NCBI GenBank assembly: GCA_017303335.1
Contig: JAFLBK010000001.1
Span: 749,001-813,000 of the forward strand
Source: Chitinophagales bacterium
GTDB taxonomy: Bacteria; Bacteroidota; Bacteroidia; Chitinophagales; Chitinophagaceae
Length of the DNA: 64,000 nt
Reading direction: 5' to 3'
This document shows, piece by piece, positions 52,734 to 61,828 of the stretch (the first letter of the stretch is position 1; every line of letters starts with the position of its first letter). The position numbers and the translations under genes are program-made. The notes under the pieces were generated by a model. It was not told the DNA's origin. It saw only the letters and a list, made by a program, of their open reading frames with translations, and ran no database searches.

Positions 52734-53567
52734 TCAATAATATATAATCGTTCTTTCTTCGATGTTAAAATCCGTACCGTCACTGGCATACTGGGTTTTC
52801 TTTATCCAGTTTCCCTGGTTATCATACTCGTATTTCCAGGTTGTTTTATCACGGGGGTTGTTATCCCTTTTGTATTTTATCTCTTCAGTCACATTGCCCT
52901 TTTCGTCGTAAGACCGTACAAAACGGAATGTTACCTGCATATTGCCGTCAAGCCAGGTTTCTTCTGTGCGGTTTCCCTTGCTGTCGTAGGTATAACGCTT
53001 ATAGGAAGTGGCGTAGCCGGGCGTTTCAATGCTGTTGGCGGCCACGTTGCCTTTTGCATCATAGGTCCATAATGTTTTACTGCCCATTGTTCCGTCTTCC
53101 TTGAAGTATACCAGCTCGGTATTATTTCCAGCTGCATCGTACACATATTTATAACTGCTGCGCCGGTTCCCTTCCTTTGTGTACTCCACCAATTCGATCA
53201 TTTTTCCCTTATTGTCATATAACAACGCCTTTTTGATGGTGGGTTTCTCTTCTTTATCATAGTATGCCTGTTCGCCCTTTTTCTCCGTTATGTTATAGCT
53301 GTAACGGATCCTGTAATTCAAACTCCCGTTGGCCAGCAACTGGCTGAATTCACTGTACCGGCCTGTTGGTTCAAACTTATAAATGCTGGTGTATTGCTTT
53401 TCCCAGGGTGTGAACACAATACCGTCCTTTTTGTACCGGTAATTCTGCTGTATGGTCAATTCCTTTACTTTTCCCCTTAAACCCATGGATTTCCAATCGG
53501 TAGTGGTTTGTGAAGAAGCGGGGCCTGCGAGCGCCATTACTAAAAAACAAAATAACAATGATCTCAT
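52734..53567 (-). CDS. Secreted YD-repeat-like protein
   Basis: 277 residues with a signal peptide (LLFCFLVMALAGPASSQ). From about 95 the sequence repeats a motif of the form YDxKGNxxExxxY every 20-25 residues (YDNKGKMIELVEY, YDAAGNNTELVYF, YDAKGNVAANSI, YDSKGNRTEETW, YDEKGNVTEEIKY, YDNQGNWIKKTQY), like the YD/RHS repeats that form beta-sheets. No toxin or core domain. Role unknown. Confidence 0.8.
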   Translation of the reverse strand: MRSLLFCFLVMALAGPASSQTTTDWKSMGLRGKVKELTIQQNYRYKKDGIVFTPWEKQYTSIYKFEPTGRYSEFSQLLANGSLNYRIRYSYNITEKKGEQAYYDKEEKPTIKKALLYDNKGKMIELVEYTKEGNRRSSYKYVYDAAGNNTELVYFKEDGTMGSKTLWTYDAKGNVAANSIETPGYATSYKRYTYDSKGNRTEETWLDGNMQVTFRFVRSYDEKGNVTEEIKYKRDNNPRDKTTWKYEYDNQGNWIKKTQYASDGTDFNIEERTIIYY

Positions 53568-53717
53568 AGATGAAGTGTTTTATTCATTTAAAAATATAGC
53601 ACTGCTTCATGGAGTATATACCCATCACCGGGTATTTTGGCGGGCAGCCGTTTTATTTTAGGTTTTGTATTTCCCCGATCCGGTATATACTGTAGCTTTA
53701 CCATCGAATATTGAATC

Positions 53718-54281
53718 ATGCTTATCCATATAAAAAATATGGTTTGCGACCGCTGTATCGCCGCCGTGATGAAACAGCTCGATGATCTTGACCTGCCGTA
53801 TAAATCAGTGCAGCTCGGGCAGGCAGAGCTTACCGGCGATCCTTCACCGGCAACACTTGAAGAACTGAGAACAAAACTGAACAACCAGGGATTCGAACTT
53901 CTCGACGACAAACGATCCCGCATCGTGGAAAAGATCAAAACCACGATTGTAAACATGATCCACGGAAACAAGGATGAAGAGTTCAACTTAAAATTATCTT
54001 CCTTCCTGGAAGAAAAATTACAACTCGATTATCACTACCTGTCCTCCCTTTTCTCTTCGGTAGAAGGGATTACCATTGAAAAGTACGCCATCGCCCAGCG
54101 CATCGAACGGGTTAAGGAATTACTGATGTACGATGAAAAAACCCTTAGCGAAATCTCCTACGACCTCGGGTACAGCAGTGTACAGCATCTCTCCCAGCAA
54201 TTCAAAAAGGTAACCGGCCTCACCCCCTCGCACTTCAAAGAACTGAAAGAAAACAAACGGAAGCCTCTCGACAAGCTCTAG
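53718..54281 (+). CDS. HMA-AraC fusion transcription regulator
   Basis: 187 residues. Residues 1-65 form a heavy-metal-associated-like domain with MVCDRC (CxxC at about 9-12). Residues 95-187 form an AraC-type double helix-turn-helix ([49 protein letters not shown]). Such a protein can sense Cu or a related metal directly through the HMA part. It sits just ahead of copA, and direct repeats 21 bp apart occur at three promoters of this locus, the spacing preferred by AraC proteins. TAgcTTTA at 53693 may be its own promoter. Confidence 0.87.
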   Translation: MLIHIKNMVCDRCIAAVMKQLDDLDLPYKSVQLGQAELTGDPSPATLEELRTKLNNQGFELLDDKRSRIVEKIKTTIVNMIHGNKDEEFNLKLSSFLEEKLQLDYHYLSSLFSSVEGITIEKYAIAQRIERVKELLMYDEKTLSEISYDLGYSSVQHLSQQFKKVTGLTPSHFKELKENKRKPLDKL

Positions 54282-54285
54282 GCCG

Positions 54286-54318
54286 AAATTATATACCGTT
54301 TTATCCTGATTGTATAAC
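54286..54318 (+). promoter_or_regulatory. AraC-type direct repeat 1 (copA promoter)
   Basis: AAATTATATA and, 23 bp later, ATTGTATAAC. Written as half-sites ATTATATACC (54288) and ATTGTATAAC (54309), they are in the same orientation with a 21-bp start-to-start distance. The second ends 43 bp before the copA ATG. Confidence 0.75.
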
Positions 54319-54361
54319 AACCAGGTTCCTGCTCCATCAGAATTTTGTCAAAAGAATTTTT

Positions 54362-56620
54362 ATGGAAAAGGAAATGACTCACTCAGATCAATCAACGCAG
54401 CAAAAAGACTGGATAAAAGAAACATTCCCGGTACTGGAAATGACCTGTGCCGCCTGTGCGGTTAGCGTGGAATCCATGCTGAAGTCTGCCGAAGGGGTAC
54501 GGGATGCACAAGTGAATTTTGCCAACCAGGATGTGTGGATCGAATACAATCCCTCCGTAGCAACCGCGGAAAGTCTGCAAAATACCGTACGCTCCATCGG
54601 GTACGACCTCGTGATCGAAAAAGAAAACCGGCAGGAAATCAAGGAAGAAGCGCAACTAAAACATCTTGCAGGTATCCGCAAACGGTTTACCTGGTCGGCC
54701 TTGCTTTCTGTTCCGGTAGTGATCATCGGGATGTTCTTTATGGACATGCCGTATGGCAACTGGATCATGATGGCCTTGTCGGCTCCGGTTGTTTTTTATT
54801 TCGGCCGCAGCTTCTTCATCAATGCCTGGAAACAGGCCCGCTACCGGAAAGCCAACATGGACACCCTCGTGGCCCTAAGCACCGGCGTGGCATGGCTCTT
54901 CAGTTTATTCAATACCGCCTTCCCCGATTTCTGGCACCAGCGTGGCATTCACCCGCATGTGTATTATGAAGCGGCCGCGGTTGTAATCGCGTTCATCTCA
55001 CTTGGAAAACTGTTGGAGGAAAAAGCCAAGTCAAACACCTCTTCTGCCCTAAAAAAACTGATGGGCCTGCAGCCTAAGACAGTAACGCTTGTCACCGATG
55101 AAAATCAAACCAGGGAAATACCAATCAGCCAGGTAAAGATCAACGACCTGCTGCTGGTAAAGCCCGGTGATAAGATCCCCGTCGATGGATCCGTAACAGC
55201 CGGGAACTCCTTCGTTGATGAAAGCATGATCAGCGGAGAGCCGGTTCCTGTAGCAAAAAGCGAAGGCGACAGAGTATTTGCCGGCACCATCAACCAGAAA
55301 GGGAGTTTCCGTTTCAGGGCCGAAAAAGTAGGCGGTGAAACCCTGCTTGCCCAGATCATCAAAATGGTGCAGGAAGCACAGGGTAGCAAGGCACCCGTGC
55401 AGAAGCTGGTTGATAAGATCGCCGGCATCTTTGTTCCCGTGGTAATCGGTATCAGCATCCTCACTTTTATTACCTGGATGATCGTTGGCGGAGAACATGC
55501 ATTTACACAGGCATTGCTCACGGCAGTGACGGTGCTGGTGATCGCCTGCCCCTGTGCATTGGGCCTGGCCACCCCAACCGCTATCATGGTGGGTGTGGGC
55601 AAAGGCGCAGAGAACAACATATTGATCAAAGACGCGGAAAGCCTGGAGCTGGCGCATAAAGTGAATTCGATTGTTCTCGACAAAACAGGAACCATTACCG
55701 AGGGCAAACCCGAAGTAACAGACCTGCAGTTCGTACCAGAAACCGACGAGGCACTTGGCAGGTCGGTGTTACTGGCCATTGAAGAACAATCGGAGCACCC
55801 GTTAGCGGAAGCCGTTGTACGTAAACTCAAGGAAGAAAACACCACAGCGCTTCCCATTCCCCGGATCGAAAGCATAACGGGAACAGGGGTGATGGCAGCG
55901 TACAATGGCCGCAACTGGCTCGTTGGAAATAAAAAACTCATGAACGATTACGGCGTACCTATCCCCGCAGATGTAGAAGCTACCATGCTCTCCCTGCAAC
56001 AACAGGCTAAAACGGTTGTTCTTTTTGCAAGCGGCAAAATGATTATTGCCATCATTGCCATTGCCGATACCATCAAGCCTTCCTCAAAAGAAGCCATAAA
56101 AAAAATGCAGGACCAGGGCATCGATGTATATATGCTCACCGGCGATAATCAACAAACCGCCGGCGCTATTGCCCGGGAAGTTGGATTAAAACATTACAAG
56201 GCGGAAGTGTTACCGGCGGATAAAGCCGCATTCATACAGGAGTTGCAGAAAAGCGGAAAGGTTGTAGCCATGGTGGGCGATGGTATCAACGATAGTCATG
56301 CATTGGCCCAGGCCGATGTGAGCATCGCCATGGGCAAGGGCAGCGATATTGCCATGGATGTGGCCAAGATGACCCTCATTACATCCGACCTCAACAGCAT
56401 TCCGGCCGCCCTGCGTTTGTCGACACTTACCGTGAAAGCTATCCGGCAGAATTTGTTCTGGGCCTTTATCTATAACCTGATCGGTATCCCGATTGCCGCA
56501 GGCCTACTATACCCGGTAAATGGGTTCCTGCTCGACCCCATGATCGCGGGTGCGGCCATGGCACTGAGTAGCGTGAGCGTGGTAGGTAACAGCCTCCGGC
56601 TAAAACTGCAAAAGATCTGA
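54362..56620 (+). CDS. copA: Copper-translocating P1B-type ATPase
   Basis: 752 residues. One HMA domain with [12 protein letters not shown], then eight membrane helices with [15 protein letters not shown] (CPC of the copper path), the phosphorylation site [11 protein letters not shown], the HP motif SEHPLAEAV, and [27 protein letters not shown]. The normal GDGINDAPAL is [10 protein letters not shown] here. It exports Cu(I) from the cytoplasm using ATP. It is preceded by the regulator gene and a 21-bp direct repeat. Confidence 0.95.
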   Translation: MEKEMTHSDQSTQQKDWIKETFPVLEMTCAACAVSVESMLKSAEGVRDAQVNFANQDVWIEYNPSVATAESLQNTVRSIGYDLVIEKENRQEIKEEAQLKHLAGIRKRFTWSALLSVPVVIIGMFFMDMPYGNWIMMALSAPVVFYFGRSFFINAWKQARYRKANMDTLVALSTGVAWLFSLFNTAFPDFWHQRGIHPHVYYEAAAVVIAFISLGKLLEEKAKSNTSSALKKLMGLQPKTVTLVTDENQTREIPISQVKINDLLLVKPGDKIPVDGSVTAGNSFVDESMISGEPVPVAKSEGDRVFAGTINQKGSFRFRAEKVGGETLLAQIIKMVQEAQGSKAPVQKLVDKIAGIFVPVVIGISILTFITWMIVGGEHAFTQALLTAVTVLVIACPCALGLATPTAIMVGVGKGAENNILIKDAESLELAHKVNSIVLDKTGTITEGKPEVTDLQFVPETDEALGRSVLLAIEEQSEHPLAEAVVRKLKEENTTALPIPRIESITGTGVMAAYNGRNWLVGNKKLMNDYGVPIPADVEATMLSLQQQAKTVVLFASGKMIIAIIAIADTIKPSSKEAIKKMQDQGIDVYMLTGDNQQTAGAIAREVGLKHYKAEVLPADKAAFIQELQKSGKVVAMVGDGINDSHALAQADVSIAMGKGSDIAMDVAKMTLITSDLNSIPAALRLSTLTVKAIRQNLFWAFIYNLIGIPIAAGLLYPVNGFLLDPMIAGAAMALSSVSVVGNSLRLKLQKI

Positions 56621-56644
56621 TTCACCAATCAAAACATTAAAGTC

Positions 56645-56878
56645 ATGGAAATCATCAACTACAAAACAAACATCAACAGCGAAAAGGCATTGACCAGGCT
56701 CGCCCCTTACTTAGACAGGGCCGTAGGGGCCTCCAACTGGCAACTGAACCTCCACGACGAAGACCGGACCCTCTCCGTCTTTTCTCCCGGCCTTGTCAAC
56801 GAACAGGTTGTTGTAAATGCCGTACATCATGCCGGCTTCATGGCCATGAACCTCGACGATTACTATTCAATCTGCTAA
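56645..56878 (+). CDS. HMA-fold small protein without CxxC (1)
   Basis: 77 residues. It aligns with the CxxC protein at 58245 (KTNINSEKALTRLAPYLDRA versus KTTIKCSGCLGKVTPFINKA, and shared GxxNW), so the CxxC pair is replaced by Ser and Ala. Metal binding by the usual site is therefore unlikely. It lies 24 bp after copA in the same unit. Confidence 0.75.
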   Translation: MEIINYKTNINSEKALTRLAPYLDRAVGASNWQLNLHDEDRTLSVFSPGLVNEQVVVNAVHHAGFMAMNLDDYYSIC

Positions 56879-56888
56879 CGCACCGGTC

Positions 56889-57950
56889 ATGAATAATAAA
56901 TTTACCTGGCGAACCGCCGCTATACAAAGGGAAACGGCTCAGGCCCTTACCATCCGCTTTGATACAGGGAAAACCGATTTTCAGTACAGGCCGGGGCAGT
57001 TTGTGAATATAACGATTCCCATCAACGGCCAGCCGGTAACAAGATCCTATTCGCTGAGCAGCGTTCCTTCGGACGACGCTCCATCCATCACCGTAAAGAA
57101 ACAGGAAGATGGATTAATGAGCGGGTACATCTGCAGCAAGGCAGACAGGATCGCGGATTGGGAGGTAGATGGGCCGCATGGCTTTTTCTACCCGGGTGTT
57201 CAGGCGGATAAAGCCAACAGCATTGTTCTTATTGCCGGCGGAAGCGGTATCACACCGTTGTATGCACAGCTAAAGCACTTCCTGCACCATACCAATAAGC
57301 GGCTTGTTTTGATCAATGTAAACCGCGATGCAGCGGATGCAATTTTTTATAGCGAGATCCGCAGGCTGGAAACTATTCATTCCGGCCGGTTTACCACTGT
57401 TGATTTTTTCACACAAGGCAAGCCGGAAGATACAGCAGCCGAAAATCAATTCCGCGGACGGCCGGGTAAGCTGGTGTTGCGAAAACTGCTTGCCGGATTG
57501 TTGGGCTACGAAGCCAGGCAGGCCTGTTATTTCATCTGCGGCCCCGCCGGCCTGATCGAACTGGCAGAACAGGCAGCCAGGGCATTGGAGGTGCCGGATG
57601 AAAATATCCACAAGGAATTCTTTGGAACAAATACAGCCGATAAACCCGAAGTTGAATTACCCGGTACAGCCCTGGAAGTTATCCTTCATCACCCAAACGG
57701 GCATACAAAACTGAACGTTCAGCCGGGAGTGAGTATTCTGCACGCTGCCCTGGAGGCCGGGCTGGCGGTACGTAACTCCTGCAAAAAAGGATACTGCGGA
57801 GCCTGTATTGGCCGGTTGCTGCAGGGAGCGGTGCACATGAAACAGAATCATGCATTGTACCCGACACAGACGGAACAAGGATATGTACTTCTTTGCCAGA
57901 GTCATCCGCTGAGCAATGAAACAGCGATCCGGGTCGACTCACTTCGGTGA
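56889..57950 (+). CDS. Ferredoxin-NADP-type reductase with 2Fe-2S domain (PaaE/Hmp-like)
   Basis: 353 residues. FAD domain (RPGQFVNITIPINGQ; RSYSLSS), NAD(P) domain (IVLIAGGSGITPLYAQL; FICGPAGLIE) and a C-terminal plant-type ferredoxin domain with CKKGYCGACIGRL and a final LLC, four Cys in all. It passes electrons from NAD(P)H to a partner, perhaps reducing metal ions or a copper enzyme; partner unknown. It starts 10 bp after the HMA-like gene. Confidence 0.9.
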   Translation: MNNKFTWRTAAIQRETAQALTIRFDTGKTDFQYRPGQFVNITIPINGQPVTRSYSLSSVPSDDAPSITVKKQEDGLMSGYICSKADRIADWEVDGPHGFFYPGVQADKANSIVLIAGGSGITPLYAQLKHFLHHTNKRLVLINVNRDAADAIFYSEIRRLETIHSGRFTTVDFFTQGKPEDTAAENQFRGRPGKLVLRKLLAGLLGYEARQACYFICGPAGLIELAEQAARALEVPDENIHKEFFGTNTADKPEVELPGTALEVILHHPNGHTKLNVQPGVSILHAALEAGLAVRNSCKKGYCGACIGRLLQGAVHMKQNHALYPTQTEQGYVLLCQSHPLSNETAIRVDSLR

Positions 57951-57983
57951 AAATTATATAACAGCAGGTCATCATTATGTAAC
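57951..57983 (+). promoter_or_regulatory. AraC-type direct repeat 2 (HMA operon promoter)
   Basis: ATTATATAAC (57953) and ATTATGTAAC (57974), same orientation, 21 bp apart, ending 47 bp before the ATG at 58031. The preceding AA is also shared with the other two sites. Confidence 0.75.
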
Positions 57984-58030
57984 GGAACAGGGGTATCAGC
58001 GATCTAATTTTACATTCTAAAAATAAGCGC

Positions 58031-58234
58031 ATGAAAACACACAGATTACTCATCAGCGGCATGAACGGCGAACATTGTGTTCGGGTGATCACAAAAGTCA
58101 TCAGCGACCAGCCGGGGACCCGTATCGACCACATTGAAGTGGGCAGGGCCGAGATCGGAATCGATGAAACCAAAAACAGCCTGAACAACATCGTGGCCGC
58201 CATCGAAAAACTGGGTTATAAAGTAGCCCGATAA
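58031..58234 (+). CDS. HMA-fold small protein with half CxxC (2)
   Basis: 67 residues. ISGMNGEHCVRVITKVI corresponds to the GMTCxxC loop of copper chaperones, but the first Cys is Gly and only the second Cys remains. The rest (IDHIEVGRAEIGID, NIVAAIEKLGYKVAR) keeps the HMA fold. It is 10 bp before the CxxC protein. Confidence 0.8.
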   Translation: MKTHRLLISGMNGEHCVRVITKVISDQPGTRIDHIEVGRAEIGIDETKNSLNNIVAAIEKLGYKVAR

Positions 58235-58244
58235 AAAACAAACT

Positions 58245-58460
58245 ATGGAAACATTACGATTCAAAACAACAATCAAATGCAGCGGTTGCCTCGGCAAGGT
58301 GACTCCTTTCATCAACAAGGCCGCTGGCGAAGACAACTGGGAGGTTGATATCGAAAACCCCGACAAGATCCTCACTGTTGTTCCTGAAACCGGCATTACC
58401 GGAAACGACATTATCAAAGCCGTGGAAGAGGCCGGCTATAAAGCGGAAAAGATCGATTGA
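58245..58460 (+). CDS. HMA-fold copper chaperone-like protein
   Basis: 71 residues. TIKCSGCLGKVTPFINKAAG carries the complete CxxC pair, then the HMA strand-helix pattern to IIKAVEEAGYKAEKID. It probably carries Cu(I) to CopA or to the periplasmic oxidase. The only one of four small HMA proteins here with both cysteines. Confidence 0.88.
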   Translation: METLRFKTTIKCSGCLGKVTPFINKAAGEDNWEVDIENPDKILTVVPETGITGNDIIKAVEEAGYKAEKID

Positions 58461-58495
58461 CGGGAAAAAGTTACAGATCGGAGTATGGTCAGGAG

Positions 58496-58518
58496 AACCG
58501 GGTGAAAGCCCGGTTTTT
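58496..58518 (+). terminator. Rho-independent terminator
   Basis: 7-bp stem AACCGGG / CCCGGTT with a 6-base loop, T5 tail. It ends the unit of the two HMA genes. Confidence 0.85.
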
Positions 58519-58528
58519 CCGTTCCGGG

Positions 58529-58561
58529 AAATTATATAAAAGACAGCCCCGATTGTATAAC
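58529..58561 (+). promoter_or_regulatory. AraC-type direct repeat 3 (DUF3347/oxidase promoter)
   Basis: ATTATATAAA (58531) and ATTGTATAAC (58552), same orientation, 21 bp apart, ending 48 bp before the ATG at 58610. Confidence 0.75.
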
Positions 58562-58609
58562 AACTGTACAGCATCGGTTCCTGAACTTTGTATTCTAAAA
58601 CACAGAATC

Positions 58610-59110
58610 ATGAAATTAAACCTGGTACCGGTACTTGTTTCCATCGCCCTCGCGGCGGGTAGCACAGCTGCCAGCGCACAAAAAAGCAATGAGTCGTTGT
58701 CGGCTCTTCTCCCCATGTACTACAACATAAAGAATGCGCTTGTATCCGGCGACGCCGGAACCGCTTCCAAACAGGCAGCCGCGTTGTATGCAGCGCTTGG
58801 GGGAGTTGATATAAAAAAGATGACAACAGCGGAACAATCGGGTTTCCTCGCAGCAAAAACAAAACTCACAGCCGGAAGCAAGCTCATCGCCGACACGAAG
58901 GATATCGCCCGGCAACGGGAGGCTTTCATTTCTCTTTCGGCCGATATGATCAGCCTGGCCCGGGAAGTAAAATTGGGTTCACAGCCCATCTATCTCGATT
59001 ATTGCCCCATGAAAAAGGCCTGGTGGATGAGCGCAGAACAGGCGATTAAAAATCCGTATTACGGCAGCAGCATGCTCACCTGCGGCTCGGTGAAAGAAAC
59101 GCTGAAATAA
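58610..59110 (+). CDS. Secreted DUF3347-type protein
   Basis: 166 residues from ATG 58610 (LVPVLVSIALAAGSTAASAQ signal peptide). The C-terminal YLDYCPMKKAWWMSAEQAIKNPYYGSSMLTCGSV is the DUF3347 signature, with Met, Cys and Trp residues suited to copper binding. Such proteins occur with CusF- and copper-efflux genes in Bacteroidota and probably bind or deliver copper in the periplasm. It ends 38 bp before the oxidase gene. Confidence 0.87.
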   Translation: MKLNLVPVLVSIALAAGSTAASAQKSNESLSALLPMYYNIKNALVSGDAGTASKQAAALYAALGGVDIKKMTTAEQSGFLAAKTKLTAGSKLIADTKDIARQREAFISLSADMISLAREVKLGSQPIYLDYCPMKKAWWMSAEQAIKNPYYGSSMLTCGSVKETLK

Positions 59111-59148
59111 GCAACCGCTCCTTCAAATCAAACAAACAGACGCAACAC

Positions 59149-61344
59149 ATGCAACGTTTCATAACTATAGCCATGTTCATTCTCCTCGTACCGGCCGGGC
59201 TTTATGCCCAGCACGGTGCGATGGGAAACATGAATGACTCCATGGGCAGAAAGCCCTTCCTGACCCAACACGGGAATCACCGCATCTATCATCTTTATGT
59301 AACGGATACCGTGGTGAACTACACCGGCAGGAAGGCCAATGCCGTTGCCATCAACGGAAGCATTCCCGGGCCCAAACTGGAGTTTACAGAAGGGGATACC
59401 GCGGAGATACATGTTCATAATCTCATGCACATGGAAACCTCTATCCACTGGCATGGGCTTATACTCGACAATTACCAGGACGGTGTTCCTTACCTCACCA
59501 CGGCCGCTATTGCCGGGCACAGCACCCTGGTTTACAAATTTCCCATTGTACAGAACGGAACCTACTGGTACCATTCGCACAGCATGCTGCAGGAGCAGAG
59601 CGGCATGTACGGCGCTTTCATCATTCACAAGAAGAATGAAACACCGCACAATGAATATACCCTGTTATTGAGCGACTGGACAAACGAAAAGCCTGAGCAG
59701 GTGGAACGCTCCCTGCATTATGTCACCGACTGGTATGCCATAAAGAAAAAAGCCACGCAGAATTATTTCCAGGCTATTAAAGAAAAGCATTTTGCAACAA
59801 AGCTCACCAACGAATGGAAGCGCATGCTGGCTATGGACGTAAGTGACGTGTACTATGATCTCTTTACCACCAACGGAAAGCAAACCGACCGGGCCCCGCA
59901 GTTCCATGCAGGCGATAAAGTACGGCTTCGTATCATCAACGGAAGTTCATCCACCTATTTCTGGCTGCACTATGCCGGTGGGAAAATAACGGTGATCGCC
60001 AACGATGGAAAAGATGTGGAGCCGGTGGAGGTGGATCGCCTGATCGTGGGTGTTTCCGAAACCTACGACGTGGAGGTTACCATCCCCGCTTCCGGAAGCT
60101 GGCAATTCATGGCCACTTCCGAAGACCGTACCAAACACACTTCTCTCTGGCTGGGCAGCGGCGAAGAACATGCTGCAGCGCCCCTGCCAAGACTGAAATA
60201 CTTTGAAGGCATGAAGATGATGAACGGCATGATGAACATGGATGGGACCATGAACGACATGGGCATGAACATGAGCCTGCAGCAGATGGACATGAACACG
60301 GTAATGTACCCGGAAATCGTTGATAGCAACAAGAACATCACCACACTCAATTACGCCATGCTGCGCTCACCGGAACCCACCACGTTGCCGGCCGGCCCGG
60401 TCCGGGAATTCCGTTTCGAACTCACGGGCAATATGAACCGCTATGTATGGACCATCAACAACAAAACCGTTTCCGAAACCGATAAGATATTGATAAAGCA
60501 AGGTGAGAATATCCGTATCATCATCTATAACAACTCGATGATGCGGCACCCGATGCACCTGCACGGACATTTCTTCCGCGTGCTCAACGGCCAGGGCGAC
60601 CGGTCGCCACTGAAGACTGTTCTCGACATCATGCCCATGGAAACCGATACCATTGAGTTCCATGCCTCCGAAACACATGGCGACTGGTATTTTCACTGCC
60701 ATATCCTCTACCACATGATGGCAGGCATGGGCCGTATATTCAGTTACGAAAACTCCAAACCTAATCCCGCCCTGGGCGATCCCAAAAAAGCATTACGTAT
60801 TGTGTACCGCGACGACCGTAGGTTTTATTATACTGCACAGGTTGGACTGGAAAGCAATGGCAGCGACGGGGAGATGACACTGGCCAATACCCGCTGGGTC
60901 ATCAGCACCGAATGGAGACTGGGTCTTACCGCAAACAAAGGATTCGAAAGTGAAACACATATCGGGCGGCTTATCGGGCGCAATCAATGGCTGATGCCAT
61001 ACATCGGGTTCGACTGGCGCTACCGGAAGCACGATGAAGCGGAGAAGAATCTATTCGGACAAAGGAGTACCAAGGACCAACGGGCTGTTGTATGTGCCGG
61101 TGTTCAATACACCCTGCCGATGCTCATCAGGACCGATGCCCGGATCGACACGGAAGGAAAAATAAGGGTGCAATTCGGAAGGGAAGACATCCCACTTACA
61201 TCCCATTTGCGAATGAACGCCTACTGGAACACCGATAAGGAATACATGCTCGGCATGCGCTATATCGTGACCAAATATTTTTCACTCAGTACACACTACG
61301 ACAGCGATATGGGTTGGGGAGGAGGAGTAACTATAACGTATTAA
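59149..61344 (+). CDS. Multicopper oxidase with CopB-like C-terminal extension
   Basis: 731 residues with a signal peptide. The oxidase part (about 25-545) has the four copper-binding clusters: SIHWHGLIL, TYWYHSHSML, HPMHLHGHFFRV and HCHILYHMMAGMGRIF. A Met-rich loop (about 350-385: MKMMNGMMNMDGTMNDMGMN) may take up Cu(I). Residues about 555-731 look like a beta-barrel (TYWYHS absent; many alternating residues; ends GWGGGVTITY), similar to copper-resistance CopB. Such a CopA-CopB fusion would oxidise and hold copper at the outer membrane. Confidence 0.87.
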   Translation: MQRFITIAMFILLVPAGLYAQHGAMGNMNDSMGRKPFLTQHGNHRIYHLYVTDTVVNYTGRKANAVAINGSIPGPKLEFTEGDTAEIHVHNLMHMETSIHWHGLILDNYQDGVPYLTTAAIAGHSTLVYKFPIVQNGTYWYHSHSMLQEQSGMYGAFIIHKKNETPHNEYTLLLSDWTNEKPEQVERSLHYVTDWYAIKKKATQNYFQAIKEKHFATKLTNEWKRMLAMDVSDVYYDLFTTNGKQTDRAPQFHAGDKVRLRIINGSSSTYFWLHYAGGKITVIANDGKDVEPVEVDRLIVGVSETYDVEVTIPASGSWQFMATSEDRTKHTSLWLGSGEEHAAAPLPRLKYFEGMKMMNGMMNMDGTMNDMGMNMSLQQMDMNTVMYPEIVDSNKNITTLNYAMLRSPEPTTLPAGPVREFRFELTGNMNRYVWTINNKTVSETDKILIKQGENIRIIIYNNSMMRHPMHLHGHFFRVLNGQGDRSPLKTVLDIMPMETDTIEFHASETHGDWYFHCHILYHMMAGMGRIFSYENSKPNPALGDPKKALRIVYRDDRRFYYTAQVGLESNGSDGEMTLANTRWVISTEWRLGLTANKGFESETHIGRLIGRNQWLMPYIGFDWRYRKHDEAEKNLFGQRSTKDQRAVVCAGVQYTLPMLIRTDARIDTEGKIRVQFGREDIPLTSHLRMNAYWNTDKEYMLGMRYIVTKYFSLSTHYDSDMGWGGGVTITY

Positions 61345-61615
61345 TACAGTTCTACACGGTATTTTGGCTGGTTTGATTGGAAAGACAGGGGGCTTTTGCC
61401 TCCTGTTGCTTTTGTACCCAGCGCTAAAAGACAAGAATACAGCCGCTTGCCTTTTCATTCCCGGTAGCATGCTAAGGCAGGCGCAAAATCCGCATGCGAA
61501 AAAGAAAGAACCGCAGCCCGCTTAAACATGTCCGTTTTTGACGCCAGCCTGTCCGTTCACGGGCTGAAAGGCATGATAGCTTTGCATCATAAAATAACAA
61601 TCAAAAAAAAACAAA
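61345..61615. other. Intergenic region with AraC-type repeats and promoter
   Basis: 271 bp without a gene; the second half holds the TGTCCGTT repeats and the TAgcTTTG element. Confidence 0.6.
61529..61584 (+). promoter_or_regulatory. TGTCCGTT direct repeats before TAgcTTTG promoter
   Basis: TGTCCGTT at 61529 and 61550, same orientation, 21 bp apart, followed by the -7 element TAGCTTTG (61577-61584). The second repeat covers the place of the -33 box, as for an AraC-type activator. The sequence differs from the ATTrTrTAAC repeats, so another regulator is likely; the GlxA-type gene at 63749 is a candidate. Confidence 0.6.
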
Positions 61616-61810
61616 ATGAAAAAAATGGTATTCGCAATCCAGGTGTTCTGTCTGATGGCCGCATTCCCGGTGTACATGATCCTGGAGCTGAATTATAAGC
61701 CGGTCGCTCCGCATCAGACCAACATAACTCCGGTTACACGGATGGGTTCCAGTGCAGAAAACGAAGCTGCTGTTTTTGCTCCCGGTCACCTGATCATCTT
61801 TCCATCGTAA
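61616..61810 (+). CDS. Small membrane hypothetical protein
   Basis: 64 residues with one hydrophobic segment (MVFAIQVFCLMAAFPVYMIL) and a polar tail. It lies 31 bp after the TAgcTTTG element and 18 bp before the DJ-1-like gene, in the same direction. No family recognised. Confidence 0.55.
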   Translation: MKKMVFAIQVFCLMAAFPVYMILELNYKPVAPHQTNITPVTRMGSSAENEAAVFAPGHLIIFPS

Positions 61811-61828
61811 CGCCAAAACATAGTAATC

